A stretch of DNA of 64,000 bases from Ehretia macrophylla (lineage: Eukaryota; Streptophyta; Magnoliopsida; Boraginales; Ehretiaceae), in contig CM075775.1 of NCBI GenBank assembly GCA_037974665.1, positions 40,016,152 through 40,080,151 on the forward strand, given 5' to 3'. The notes beneath the pieces are model-generated. The model was not told where the DNA came from, did not search any database, and was given only the letters and a program-made list of their open reading frames with translations. Below are positions 23,341 to 35,298 of the stretch, in pieces. How positions within the stretch are numbered: the first letter of the stretch is position 1; each line of letters opens with the position of its first letter. Both the position numbers and the translations under genes were made by a program.

Positions 23341-23439
23341 AGGAGTTCTATCATTTCATCTACGAAAGCAGTGAAGTCCTTGAGAAAAGGGTGTAGTGGA
23401 TACTTAGCTTACCTCATTAACAAGCCGTCGGACAAAGCT

Positions 23440-24260
23440 AACTTGGAAGAGATGCTAGTGATCAAAGACTATGCGGATGTGTTTCCAGAAGAATTTCCTG
23501 GTAGACCCCCAAATCGAGAGATCGAGTTCATTATAGAATTACTGCCTGGCACCCAACCGATATCTAAAGCTCCCTATCATATGGCACCAGCCGAGCTACA
23601 AGAATTGAAGGACCAATTGCAAGGATTGTTGAAGAAGGGGTTCGTTCAACCAAGTTCTTCTCCATGGGATGCACCAGTCCTATTTGTAAAGAAAAAAGAC
23701 GGAACGTTGAGGCTATGCATCGATTACCGATGATTGAACCAAGTGATCGTCAAGAATAAAAACCCACTTCCACTGATCGACGAATTGCTTGATCAACTTC
23801 AAGGAGCCAAAGTATATTCGAAGCTCGACTTGAGGCAAGGGTACTATCAGTTGTGGATCAAAAAGGAGGATGTGCCTGAAAGGCGTTCAGGACGAGATAT
23901 GGGCATTATGAGTATGTGGTGATGCCATTTGGGCTAACTAATGCCCCTGCAACTTTTATGGACTTGATGTACAGGGTGTTTCAACCCTACTTGGACCAAT
24001 TTGTGGTGATCTTCATTGATGATATTTTGGTATACTCGAAATCTGAGGCTGAGCATGAACAACATCTGCGATTGGTATTGCAGAAACTTCGAGAGCATCA
24101 ATTGTATGCAAAGTTTAGCAAATGTGAATTTTGGTTGCAGCAGATTGCATTTTTGGGGCATATCATATCCCAAGAGGGAATAGCAGTGGATCCAGCAAAG
24201 ATAGAAGCGGTGATGTCTTGGAAGAAGCAGGAAAACGTTACAGAGGTTCGGTGTTTTCTT
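23440..24260 (+). pseudogene. Reverse transcriptase fossil (nested copy)
   Basis: RT motifs appear in order: 'DVFPEEFPG' and 'RPPNREIEF' at the start, '[20 protein letters not shown]', 'LRLCIDYR', '[13 protein letters not shown]', '[16 protein letters not shown]', and the catalytic 'FIDDILVYS' with its double aspartate. '[11 protein letters not shown]' and '[11 protein letters not shown]' lead into RNase H. The pattern is that of plant chromoviruses. The region is part of a broken polyprotein. Confidence 0.92.
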
Positions 24261-24399
24261 GGTCTAGCAGGCTATTATCGGTGGTTCGTGAAGGATTTCT
24301 CAAAGATCGCAGGACCGCTTACGAAGCTCACTCAAAAGAAAACAAAGTTCGTATGGGATGAAAAGTGTGAGAACAATTTCCAAGAATTGAAGAAAAGAT

Positions 24400-24800
24400 T
24401 GACTACTACACCCGTTCTTGCATTGCCTGAAGGGAGTCAAGGTTTTGTAATCTATAGCGATGCTTTGAAGGAAGGACTAGGTTGTGTGTTGATGCAAAAT
24501 GGTAGAGTGATTGCATATGCTTCTAGGAAACCGAAGCTGTATGAATTGAACTACCTGAGGCATGATTTGGAGTTAGCGGCTATTGTGTTTGCACTCAAGA
24601 AATGGAGGCACTATCTGTGGGGTAACAAGTTCGAGGTGTTTACTGATCACAAGAGCTTGAAATACTTGTTCTCAAAAAAAGAGTTGAACATGAGGCAAAG
24701 ACGATGGATGGAGCTTTTGGATGATTATAACTGCACAATCAATTATGTGCCTGGTAAAGCAAATGTAGTTGCAGATGCCTTAAGTCGGAAAGCGAGCATG
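24400..24800 (+). pseudogene. RNase H fossil (nested copy)
   Basis: The RNase H domain of Ty3/gypsy Pol is seen as '[18 protein letters not shown]' and 'VIAYASRK', then '[18 protein letters not shown]', '[11 protein letters not shown]' and 'VVADALSRK'. It degrades the RNA of the RNA-DNA hybrid during reverse transcription. Confidence 0.9.
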
Positions 24801-24899
24801 GCAAAACTGGAAGTCAAGGTACAAGAGTTGTTAGAGGAAACATTCTTGTGGAAACCACAATTAACTCAAAAAGGGTTACTTTTTGCCACTACATAAGTT

Positions 24900-25840
24900 C
24901 AATCGACCTTGTTGTCTGAATTAAGAGAGGCTCAACAGAAGGACCAACAGTTTCAGAAGATTAAAGAAAGCAACACAGATTTTAAGTTTCATGATGATGG
25001 TATTTGGAGGTTTAGGAATCGGATTTGTGTTCCTAATGAGCCAGAGTTGAAAAAGAAGATTATTGAAGAAGCCCATAATTCAAGATACACTATCCACCCC
25101 GGTGGAACAAAGATGTAATGGGATTTGAAGCAACACTATTGGTGGAATAACATGAAGAGAGAGATTGCGGAGTTTGTGGCACGGTGGTTGACTTGCCTGA
25201 GAGTCAAAGCAGAACATCAACGACCAGCATGTTTACTTCAGCCATTGGAAATCCCTCAATGGAAATGGGAACGTATAACTATGGACTTTGTTATGGACCT
25301 GCCCAGGTCACAAAAAGGTCATGACGCCGTTTGGGTCATAGTGGATAGATTGACTAAGTCAGCGCATTTCTTACTGATGAACATGGAGGATAATCCTGAG
25401 AAATTGGGAGATATGTATGTGGTGGAGATTGTAAGAGTGCACGGGATGCCTGTCAGTATTGTATTGGATAGGGATCCTCGTTTCACTTCCCGATTTTGGA
25501 AGAGATTGCAAGAAGCTTTGGGAATGAAGTTGGGTTTCAGCACGGCTTATCACCCTCAGACTGATGGACAATCAAAGAGAACTATTCATATTCTGGAAGA
25601 TATGCTGAGGGCGTGTGTTTTAGACTTCGGGAAAGGTTGGGAAAAATATCTGTCTCTAGCGGAGTTCGCTTATAATAATAGTTATCAGGCCACTATCGGA
25701 ATGGCCCCATTTGAGGCGTTGTATGGACGTATGTGTCGATCCCCAATTTACTGGGATGAAGTAGGTGAGACGAAGACTTTTGACCCGACCCTTCTACCTG
25801 AACTTATGAAGACTGTTGATAATATCTACCTCATCCGGAA
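24900..25840 (+). pseudogene. Integrase fossil (nested copy)
   Basis: The N-terminal zinc-binding part is visible around 'HNSRYTIHPGG' and 'LTCLRVKAEH'. The catalytic core follows, with 'WERITMDFVMDLP', 'VWVIVDRLTKSAHF', 'DRDPRFTSRFWK', '[20 protein letters not shown]' and 'FAYNNSYQATIGMAPFEALY'. The D-D-E residues lie in the usual blocks. The family inserts into nuclear DNA with 5-bp duplications, as seen for its relatives in this window. Confidence 0.9.
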
Positions 25841-25899
25841 ACGGATGCTTACCGCCCAAAGCAGGCAGAAAAGTTATGCAGACCGACGGAGACAGAGTC

Positions 25900-26340
25900 T
25901 AGAGTTTGAGGTCGGCGACAAGGTGTTCTTGAAGATATCACCCAGGAGGGGACTGATTAAACACAGCAAGGGAGGAAAGTTGAGCCCGAGGTTTGTAGGA
26001 CCATTTGAGATAATTGAGAATGTTGGCAGATTGGCGTATCGCCAGGCACTACCCCAAAACCTCTCCAATATTCACGACGTCTTTCATGTTTCAATGCTAC
26101 GGAAGTATCACCCTGATCCATCGCATATCTTGGAGCCAGAGCCGTTGCAACTTCGAGAGAACTTGTCTTATGAAGAGAAGCCCATTCGGATCCTAGACCA
26201 GTAAGATCGGGAGTTGCGCAACAAATCTATACCGATGGTGAAAGTGTTATGGGATCACCATGAAGTTGAAGAAGCGACGTGGGAAAGGCGAGACCAGATG
26301 GAGCAACAATATCCAGCATTATTTCAAAGGTTATATTGAA
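25900..26340 (+). pseudogene. Integrase C-terminus with chromodomain-like tail (nested copy)
   Basis: The GPY/F-type segment reads 'GKLSPRFVGPFEIIENVG', followed by 'DVFHVSMLRKYHPDP'. The last part holds 'IPMVKVLWDHH' and 'EEATWERR', which corresponds to the degenerate (group II) chromodomain of the Tekay/Del clade. In chromoviruses this tail is thought to steer integration to heterochromatin, which suits the satellite setting here. Confidence 0.8.
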
Positions 26341-26360
26341 TTTTGGGAAAAAATTCTTTT

Positions 26361-26373
26361 AAGGAGGGGAGGA
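26361..26373 (+). other. Polypurine tract (nested family-1 copy)
   Basis: 'aaggaggggagga' lies directly before the 3' LTR and is the expected plus-strand primer. The same tract is at 44071-44083 in the other family-1 element. Confidence 0.85.
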
Positions 26374-29300
26374 TGTGAGGCCCGAACTCGATTTGCGTGC
26401 GATACCTCGTTTTGTGTGCCCTAACCTAGATTTGCGTGCTTTGACCTAGGTTTAAGAGTCGTGTTTCATTTTGTGTGCCTTGCATTGAATTACGTGCATT
26501 CATTTAGGGTTGCGTGCATTTACTTGGGAAACGTGCATTCGTCTCGTAGTTCGTGCCTTACCTCATAGTGCGTGCCCTAAACCTAGGAAAGCGTGCCCTC
26601 ACGCTAATCAAGAAAGCATCTTACACGAAGCACTAGATCATTAATTAATCCTACAAATTCCACTAACTAATATTAAATTGCTAATTCAACCCACTAGAAG
26701 ACAAAATCTCACAAAAAGCTAGACATTCTTTATTCTTTGCATATCCCAAACACACAATAAATTATTGCTCAACCAAGACAAAAATTCAGATTTTAACACA
26801 CCCTTGGCCGACCACTCGGAGCCATTGTCCATGCATTTTAATTTCAAATTCTATTCCTAAACATTCTATGACAATTCTATGACACAAAGCAATAAAAAAA
26901 ATTAGCTCAAAACCCTCCTCAAAGCTCCAAATCTCGACACAAGCTCCTTGCCCATGCTCAACACTTCAAATGATGCTTCTTGATGACACAAAATCTGAAT
27001 TTGCAAGGCCCTAGGCCGACATATGCATCAATCTCTTCAAGGCTTTTCATTTTTCTTTCACTCTTCTTTCTTTCCCTCATTCTTCTCTCTCTCCCTCCCA
27101 TTTCTCTCTCTCTCTCGGCCTTGGCTGAGTTTCTACACTCCATAGCTTAACTTCATCACTCAATGGTTCATCATGACACGCAAGAAGCTCAGGATCTCGA
27201 CCAAGCAAAACTAGGAGCAAAGAAGCACACATGCAAGCCTTTAGCACATCCATTTTAGTTTAGTTGAGTTTGTTAGCTTCCATTTCTTTTCTTCTTGTTC
27301 TAACCACATGCACCTACTAAGAACATGGTCACTTAGCTAGGAAATTAGAGAAAATCAAGTGGTCTCTCGGCGAAGCAAAGAAAAGCCTCGACATTGTGCT
27401 TCATCAAGAGTTTGTGCATCTCTTTGTTGTCTTGCTAAGGTGAGGGCTAAAACTTCTTGAAAAGCTTTCAAAATCCACATGCATGCCCTTAAATGTCTAT
27501 CTTTACTTCTGTACTTGTGATTTATGTGTGTTCATGAGCTTTTGTAAACATACATGGCAAGATATTTGGCTAGAATGTGATGATAGATGAAATTGGGTAT
27601 GTGACAGCCTTCTGGCTTGTTGGTACTAGGTGATTTTGACCAGGTAAATGATGTTAAAAATGTACGAAAGTTGGTAGGTAACTAGTTTTGCCAGTTTTGA
27701 GCATTTTTCACAGAAATTGGCCAAAGCTAATTTTGACTCTAAGTCCTCAAAATGGCAAATTATCAAAATGTATCCAAATCTGGAAAGTCTGGAAAAATGA
27801 AGCAGGTTTTGGCAGATTCACTGACTTTGTAGAACGAACCAGTTTTTGACTTAGTAAATGAAATCAAAAATGCATGAAATTTGGTGTGCATCTATATTTT
27901 TCAGTTCTGGACATTTGTGTCAGAAATGGACTAAGCTAAATCTGACCCTAAGGCCCTCAAAAACGACAAGTATTGAAATGTGCGCAAATCTAGATAGTTT
28001 TGTGTAGTCTCACTGTTTTGGCTATAACTCTTGAACCCGAACTCCAAATGATGTGAGGTTTGTTTCTAAATTTAGTTCACTCCTTAAGATTTAATTTGAC
28101 ATCTTTTTCATTGGAATTGGAGATTGTTTGCTTGTCTTAATAATTTTGAGAAAACAGTCCATTGCAGTGAGGGTTTCACCTATTGATATGCTTAGAAAAA
28201 TTACTGTAGCTTCTCTTGTTGTATTAAATGCTTGGGATTGTGGCATTTGGATGTTGTGTGGACTGTTTTGAATGCTTGAGAGTGTTGAATTAATCAATGC
28301 ATGGCTTGAGTTTAATTACGTGACAACTTATGGCTCAATCGTACAGGTGAGCATGAAATGAAATCCTAATGGCTAGGAAAAACTCGCTAAGCGTTGATCT
28401 TATGAATATCGTGTTTGATTATGAAATTAGTAGGCTGCCCGTAGTTGCCCTTGTAGCCCTAAACGTGATTTCGATGATTACATGTTGACAAGTAGGCCTT
28501 TCTTATACCCGGTCCCATATAGATGTCGTTGCGTGATGAATAATCTTATTATTTGATTACGTGAACTTTGAAATGAGTTATATGACTTGATTTACATGTG
28601 TTACATGGTTACCCATTTAATATTCATATAACTCCATGTGCTTTTCAAGTGAACTTGTCTGTCATATTGTGCCTCGCTTGTTTACTTATCAATGTGCAAT
28701 CTTATGACTGTTCGGAGGTAACCTACTTTGTTGTCCTCCTAATGTGATATATTACATGTCATAAACGTGCATTGCATACAAGGTTGCAACCTTTCATTCT
28801 GGCATGGTAGCGTTCATGCACACCAAGCGGCATGGGGCTTGCCGATGTAACCGTGACTACCATTGTCCAATTCCCTCTCTCGCTTGGGGGCTAGACTTCC
28901 TCGCATAGTTGGGTCGTAGGATTTCAGGGTACATCCGGAGTACACCCATTTGGCGTGATAATGGGATGAACTGAAGCTGGCCGTAGCAATTGATACTGGA
29001 ATTGAACTAAGAGCAAAAGCTCATCGTATCCTTTTCACTATGTGTATAAGTACTCTCACTTGGTTCTTAGAGGACCTTGGGGAGGAAAGACGGGTAATTG
29101 TGTTCCTTTACTTTTATATTACGTTATGTACTTACTTGTGATATATTCATGCTTGCAAAAAGGGTTTTAAGAAATAACCGGAAAAATGAGTTTCAAAACT
29201 TATTTCTCGTTCTCCCTCGCTGAGTTCATAAGGACTCACCCTCTTTTATCATCTCAGGTGAAGAAGACCAGGAACAGGTACCCGAGGACGACGTGCCTAA

Positions 29301-29950
29301 CGATGATTCCTTGGAATGATTGCTTGCCCTACGTGCCTTGCTTGACTATGGCCATTTTGTGAACAATATGTTGCTTGAAGACTATTTCATTTCTTATGAT
29401 GCTTGTTGTTGTAATGTAAAAGACCCCCGTTGTAATTTAGGGTCAAATTTTGGCTTGTACTGATAATAACTAGATAGACACTACTATGGTCATTTTTGCT
29501 ATCATTATTGGCTAGTATCTATCATAGGATTATGAAGTATCAGGTAAGGACTAAGTAAAATGAACCTATCCAATCTTAAGTAGGTACTCATTGTTAAGCT
29601 AAGATCAACATGTACTTTTGTAACAAGGACAAACAAACAAACGAGACATAGTATCATGCTAGGTTGTTAATTAAACGAGACTTCGAGATAACTGGTAGAC
29701 GTTTCGATTGGTTATAAATAGTAATCTTAGTTGGAAATAAAATTGAGATTGGAAATTTTGAGGCGTTTAGAGAATTAGGTCAAACTAAAGGGCCCAATTA
29801 CAGCCGTTATGCTCGGTTTTCCAGAAAATTGTGGAGTTTAGGCTAAAATGGTAAGTGCTAAACTTTCATGAATGATTAAGTACGAGATATGACTTGAATG
29901 TTTAGATCACACCCTAGTCTAACCTTTATAGGCCGGGTTGAGGCGTGACA
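26374..29950 (+). repeat. Family-1 3' LTR (nested copy)
   Basis: It is 3,577 bp long, from 'tgtgaggcccgaactcg' to 'gaggcgtgaca'. It carries the same parts as the 5' LTR: CT tract at about 27045-27115, old direct repeats at 27640-28000, leader hairpin at 28927-28947 and small hairpin at 29221-29238. It ends against family-2 interior sequence at 29951. Confidence 0.95.
27640..28000 (+). repeat. Old direct repeats of about 200 bp inside family-1 LTR
   Basis: Segments from about 27650 and about 27850 align with each other. Both run through 'gtaaatga', 'aaatg', 'cattt', 'cagaaat', 'ctaa', 'ctcaaaa', 'aaatgt' and 'caaatct' at an offset of 200-210 bp, with perhaps two thirds identity. All family-1 LTRs have the pair, so the duplication predates them. 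Confidence 0.7.
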
Positions 29951-31117
29951 TAATGTGTGTATTAGAATGTCTTGAATTGGTTGTGCCGTGATTTGAACTG
30001 ATTATGTTGTGCTTGACTTGATTGTCGTGCTTGAGTGACTTTGTTGAATAAATTGTTTTATAAACTGTTTTACAAACATGCTTGCATAATAGATTAAGGC
30101 ATATATGTATAAATGTGATATATTGGCATTCATACATGTCCCGTTGGAATGGTAAGAAAGACTTCTTCCTTCCCCTGAAGAGAAGTGGTTAGTAGCAGGC
30201 CCTCCAAGTCATATGGATTGACGGGAATGAGCAGTATTTGACTAGCCTTTATTTGGGAGTTGGTGTTTGCTTTTGGAGCTTGGCTATTGGCGAATCTCTA
30301 AGGTCCTCCTCTGTGCTTAACAGTTGTGAAAGAGTAGCTTTCTTTTGGGGTTCTATTTGGTTGTTCTATGGAGCATTCTTTGGTTTTCTTATTGGGTATT
30401 CTTTGGAGCTTCTGTTGGCGCTTCTTGGTAGACTTGGCTATTGGGGTTCCAATCGGACTTACTGCATGGTATTATCTATGGTATATGTGTCTCGCTCTTT
30501 ATTGGTGTTTTACTGGCATTCTTTATTGGCAATTCTTCAATAGTATATGGTGCACCTGTACGACATTCGCTATGGTATTTTACCCAATATTCGGTAGCAA
30601 TACTATTTTGGGAATCTACTTGGTTATTCAGCTTGGTGTTCATTCATGGACTTTTGATAAGTATATATATGTTGGCGTACATTTTGGATTCCCTATTCAG
30701 ATACTTCTTGAGCTATATTTTGGAAGACTTCCTTGACACTTCTGTAATATGATTGACTAGATTTCTTGTTTGGAGTCTTCCTGAGCAGTACTTGGGTTCT
30801 CGTTTAGACTCTACTTCAGACTGTTTATTGGTATGTTCTCGGTACTTTTAGTTGGGATTCTATTATGGCATTCATGTCTAGTAAGATTTTTATTTGGAGC
30901 TCTATTTGGTATTCTCTAGAGCCTTTATTTGGCCTTATTATTTTGGAATTTTTGGGCAGTACTACTCGGGTTTCTTAGATTGGTTTTCTTCAGATGTCCT
31001 TAAGTAGTGTCTTGCTCAGCAACTGATGAAGATTAGTCAAATTTGGATGTCAGATGATGCAGAGTCCTATTGGAAGAAGAATTGCGAGGACGCAATTGTT
31101 TTAAGGGGGGAATGATG
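29951..31117 (+). mobile_element. Family-2 interior, right part, with polypurine tract
   Basis: This is non-coding interior of the family-2 element. After a GT/TG-rich start, 30235-31020 is a T- and G-rich stretch of loosely repeated 'tttgg', 'ggagct' and 'attctt' words. Three overlapping frames of 101-122 codons here (30238-30752) are hydrophobic by composition and resemble no known protein. The polypurine tract 'aaggggggaa' is at 31103-31112, just before the 3' LTR at 31118. No gag or pol motif was found on either strand. Confidence 0.8.
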
Positions 31118-33857
31118 TGATAACCAGAATCTGGCATGCATTTAATAGCATTTGACTATATTTAATTAAGTGTTTAATTAGTTAATCATCCATTTTTGCA
31201 CTATTTTGATATTTCTTTTAGAAGCATTCAATAATTTTTTTATATTGATTAATTAAAAGATTATCACCTATTTTTATTATTTATAGAAATTGGATTTACT
31301 TTCTTGTATTTAATTAAGTGTCATCTTAAATGTTAGTATTTAATTGCATTTGATTACATGTTTATATTAACTTGTTCATTCGTATATTAGCATTAATTTC
31401 ATAATTATTTAAAATATTCTAGAAATAGTTAAATTAATTATTTTTAAATGAATATTGATTATTTTGATTGTTTTGATTATTTTAATAATCGGTTTTATTT
31501 TCTTGCAATTAATTACTCGATTTTCAATTAAATGAGAAAAGTAACTCCGAGCCAGAGTGAATTTTAAACTATTCTACTATTCTACTTTTCAAAAATTATA
31601 GTTTTATATTATTGCTCATCATTTGATTAGCGATCGTTTCTTGACTATTCGATCGTAGCATTTCGAAAATGGAAGTTAGAAGAATATTTCTCGGATTTCG
31701 TGAATAGCGTTTCTAGTTTAATTTAGCTAGTTTTAGTTGGTTTTTATTAAAATTGCATTGTTTTAACTTGGATTAGATTAAATGACATCAAAATAAGCTA
31801 ATTTGACCATTTTTAACTTGATTTTTGACCAAGCATTTAGCCTTTGACCATTTTACCCCTTTGTGTCATCTTTTAAACAAAAGAAAAGAAAAAAAAATAA
31901 AACAAGGCAAAAAATCAGCCCATGGGCGAAACTCAAGGGAAAAGAAAGAAAAAAATTTCTTTTGCATTTTTTTCTTCAAACTTGCGTGGTATCGGACGAG
32001 GATCGTGGCTCGGGTCCTTGCGGGTCTTGGACTTCAATCTTTGTGAAGGTTTTCACGTTTTTGTGCATTTTTATTTGAATTTGATTTTGATTCAATTTCC
32101 TAGATTTGATATTTACTGCGTTATAATGCCTGTTATTGCTTGAAATAACTTCCTTAGGGTTCGTAGAGCATTGCATTTTAGTTATTTTACAATTTTTATA
32201 GCTAGAATTGCAAATTTGAAATTGGGGAAGAACAATAATAGTGATTTTTAATAGTAAAACCCTAGAATTTCGGATTTTGATCCGAATTGCGATTTTTTGA
32301 TTTGGATATGTGCCATTAGTGATAGAAAGATAAAATGTGTAATGAAAATGGACCGGCCTTTGTTAAAATTGAAAATTAGACAAAGAAACAGAAAGGGGTC
32401 GTTTGACCAACTGTTGACCGTGCTCGAATTGAGTTGGAGGTTTTGTTATTGAGGGCATTGAAGCGCATTTGGCGCTGTTGTGGCATTGATTGAGTGTCCG
32501 GTTGATATAGCTGTAGTTCAAACGCAGTAGGTGGACTTTCGGGCTTCGGTTGGGAAAGTGAAGTTTCGTGATATAGAAACGTGTCTTGCAGTACCTAAGT
32601 GAATGTAGTGAAATCGGTTTCTTAATCCCGTAGCTCGTTTGCTCGTAATTGCCTTTGGAAGTTAGAGATTGAATAGTGATATTTGTCGTTTTCGTGTTTG
32701 AACTGTTATTACTTGTTTGATTGATGTTATTGTTGATATTAATGATAATCATGCTTGAAAAGTTAATTGATTGCTAATATGGATTATAAATGCTTGATAT
32801 CTCGTTTATCGCCACTAATCTGCACTTTCGTGCTATCGCTCATTTATTGCTTGTATCTTATTGCATTGCATAGTGTCAAGCGCGTGAGTGATGGGCCTCT
32901 TTGGGTAGTCTCGGGCTGCCAGGGTTGGTTGCTCTAGCTCCGTGTCCTATTCCCATTCTCGCTAGGATTGTAGCCCTGGGAGATTTGGGTCGTAGATGTG
33001 TCGGGGTACATCCGGAGTACATCCAGTGGATGTTATAAGGTGGTTGCGCGCTTATTGTCATCATTGTCAACATCAAGCTCGAGATTGATATATCGCTCGT
33101 GACATGATACATTATTCGTATGAGTGAACCGTGACCTTCAAAGTGTGGTATAGCTTTGAATGGTTGTGTTAATGCTTTCTTTAATTGTTTATTGTATTGT
33201 CGTTTATATTGAATGCTTTCTTATTGATTATATTGCTTGACTGTACCTATTTGCATTGCACGATCTTCTTTCTCTCCACCTCGATATCTGTTTTGCCCTC
33301 ACTGAGTATACGTGTTGTGTATACTCACTCATCACCACCACATTTCAGAAAATGCCATGTTAGGTAGAAAGTTCGTGGTTACGTGAATGATCGTGCTTGA
33401 AGAGTTGTCTTGCGTGTTATGTGGCTGAGTTGTAGGAAGATGCAAAGATGTATGTTTTCATATATTGTATGTATTTAGTGTTAAAAGTTATGTAATTAAC
33501 TTAACTAGGTCTATTAGAATGGTATGATAGTCTATTTTATGTATAGGTTAGTATAGTTTAATTGCCAAGCATGAATGTACTTGTCAAAGATGAGAAGAGA
33601 TAGGTTAGCTTTTAAACTGTAAATGTATATTTACTTGTGTTCGCTTGTTGAGAACCAAGGCTCGGATGGCCTTGAGGTGTTTGTATGGTTGGACACGGTG
33701 CTGGTCCACTTATATGTTGTCACAGGTTTTTGCATTTTGCCTAAAAACAGGGGAGACTCCGTCTGTTTTCCCTAAAATTTATGTCCGGGTTTGGAATTGG
33801 GTTGCAATTAGATTGATTGATAGAACTTCCGGTCTCGAGAGGGATCGGAGTGTTATA
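31118..33857 (+). repeat. Family-2 3' LTR
   Basis: It is 2,740 bp long, from 'tgataaccagaatctgg' to 'ggatcggagtgttata'. It carries the leader module (about 32875-33045) and the hairpin (33303-33327). It ends against satellite, with ggtgc as the first bases. Confidence 0.95.
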
Positions 33858-34832
33858 GGTGCAGCCGAGCATACTTGCTACCCCCGTCGTAGAGCTCTCG
33901 GAGAGCTTTCCAACGGTATGCTGTGCGCCGCGTAACTCCTTACGGATCAAAAGTTATGGGCACCGGAGCAACGGAGACCTGGTCCCAAGCCCCACGCCCT
34001 CGGTTTACGGGCCCAGCCTCTACGTGAAGCGAAGTTGTCTTGCCCAAGGTGCCGTGGGATTCAATAATAGAAATGTGATGGATTAGGCTGTCGTCCTTTT
34101 CACGGCTCACAACGTATGATCCGGGACGAAAAAACAGCGCAAAAGAAGAAAAGTGTCCCAAAACAGATGAAAACATTCGATTTTGGGCTCCGAAAACAGG
34201 CGCAGTCGAGTAGGCTTGGTGCCCTTATCGTAGAGCTCTCAGAGAGCTTTCCAACGATATGTTGTGCTCCGCGTAACTCCTCAAGGATCAAAAGTTATGG
34301 GCACCAGAACGACGGCAACCCGGTCCTAAGCCCCACACCCTCGGTTTACGGGCTCAACCTCTATGTGAAGCGAAGTTGTCTTGCCTAAGGTGCCATGGGA
34401 TTCGATAATAGAAATGTGATGGATTAGGTTGTCGTCCTTTTCGCGGCTCACGACGTACGATCTGGGACGAAAAAATAGTGCAAAATAAGAAACATGTCCC
34501 GAAACTGATGAAAATGATCGATTTTGGGCTCCGAAAACAGGTGCAGCCGAGCAAGCTCATTGCCCCCGTCTTAGAGCTCTCGGAGAGCTTTCCAACGGTA
34601 TGTTGTGCGCCGCGTAACTCCTTACAGATCAAAAGTTATGTGCACCGGAGTGACGAAGACGGGGTCCCAAGCCACACGCCCTCGGTTTGTGGGCCCAGCC
34701 TCAACGTGAAGTGAAGTTGTCTTACCCAATATGCCATGGGATTCGGTAATAGAAATGTGATGGATTAGGATGTCGTCCTTTTTGCGGCTCACGACGCACG
34801 ATCCGGGACGAAAAAATAGTGCAAAATAAGAA
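33858..34832. repeat. 341-bp satellite, block 4
   Basis: Almost three monomers follow the family-2 LTR, with register marks at 33976, 34317 and 34658. Variant types and their order resemble 2.7-3.7 kb of block 1, for example the 'gtaggcttggtgccc' monomer followed by the 'aaaataagaaacatgtccc' monomer. The block stops at about 34832, where LTR sequence reappears. Confidence 0.95.
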
Positions 34833-35298
34833 GATGCAAAGAGTTGTCTTGCGTGTTATGTGGCTGAGTTGTAGGAAGATGCAAAGATGTATGTTTTCAT
34901 GTATTGTATGTATTTAGTGTTAAAAGTTATGTAATTAACTTAACTAGGTCTATTAGAATGGTATGATAGTCTATTTTATACAATAGGTTAGTATAGTTTA
35001 ATTGCCAAGCATGAATGTACTTGTCAAAGATGAGAAGAGATAGGTTAGCTTTTTAAACTGGAAATGTATATTTACTTGTGTTCGCTTGTTGAGAACCAAG
35101 GCTCGGATGGCCTTGAGGTGTTTGTATGGTTGGACACGGTGCTAGTCCACCTATATGCTGTCACAGGTTTTTGCATTTAGCCTAAAAACAGGGGAGACTC
35201 CGTCCGTTTTCCCTAAAATTTATACCCGGGTTTGGAATTGGGTTGCGATTAGATTGATTGATAGAACTTCCGGTCTTGAGAGGGATCGGGGTGTTACA
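34833..35298 (+). mobile_element. Second copy of family-2 LTR tail, co-amplified with satellite
   Basis: 34841-35298 matches the last 456 bp of the family-2 3' LTR (33402-33857), including the terminus, which is again followed directly by 'ggtgcagccgagc'. The LTR-satellite joint is therefore present twice, about 1,441 bp apart, at the same base. A few bases at 34833-34840 ('gatgcaaa') look like filler copied from the LTR. A separate insertion would not give the same joint, so this is a duplication of LTR end plus satellite. Confidence 0.88.

Larger units (their letters stand above)
18015..29950 (+). mobile_element. Family-1 Tekay/Del-like chromovirus fossil, nested copy
   Basis: This Ty3/gypsy element has long LTRs (about 3.53 and 3.58 kb), a Met-tRNA primer site, gag, protease, reverse transcriptase, RNase H, integrase with a C-terminal chromodomain-like segment, and a polypurine tract, in chromovirus order. 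It sits inside the interior of the family-2 element. The extreme left end is not complete and no target duplication was found. The polyprotein region is broken, with roughly eight interruptions. One LTR sample of about 440 bp gave about 24 differences, mostly transitions, suggesting an insertion one to a few million years old. The clade call rests on the integrase tail and RT motifs. Confidence 0.93.
15037..33857 (+). mobile_element. Family-2 non-autonomous LTR element, split by a nested insertion
   Basis: Two LTRs of 2,739 and 2,740 bp (15037-17775 and 31118-33857) bound an interior of about 1.4 kb (17776-18014 plus 29951-31117), once the family-1 element at 18015-29950 is set aside. The interior has an initiator-Met-tRNA primer site just after the 5' LTR and a polypurine tract just before the 3' LTR, but no trace of gag or pol. 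It fits the class of large non-autonomous LTR derivatives. A hand-aligned sample of about 430 bp showed about 16 differences between the LTRs. The element lies in satellite and is older than the family-1 copy inside it. Confidence 0.85.

Noticed and set aside
30238-30752. Overlapping hydrophobic frames in the family-2 interior that look like membrane proteins.
   Set aside because: They arise from a T- and G-rich low-complexity stretch, overlap each other in different frames, and show no motif of any known protein.
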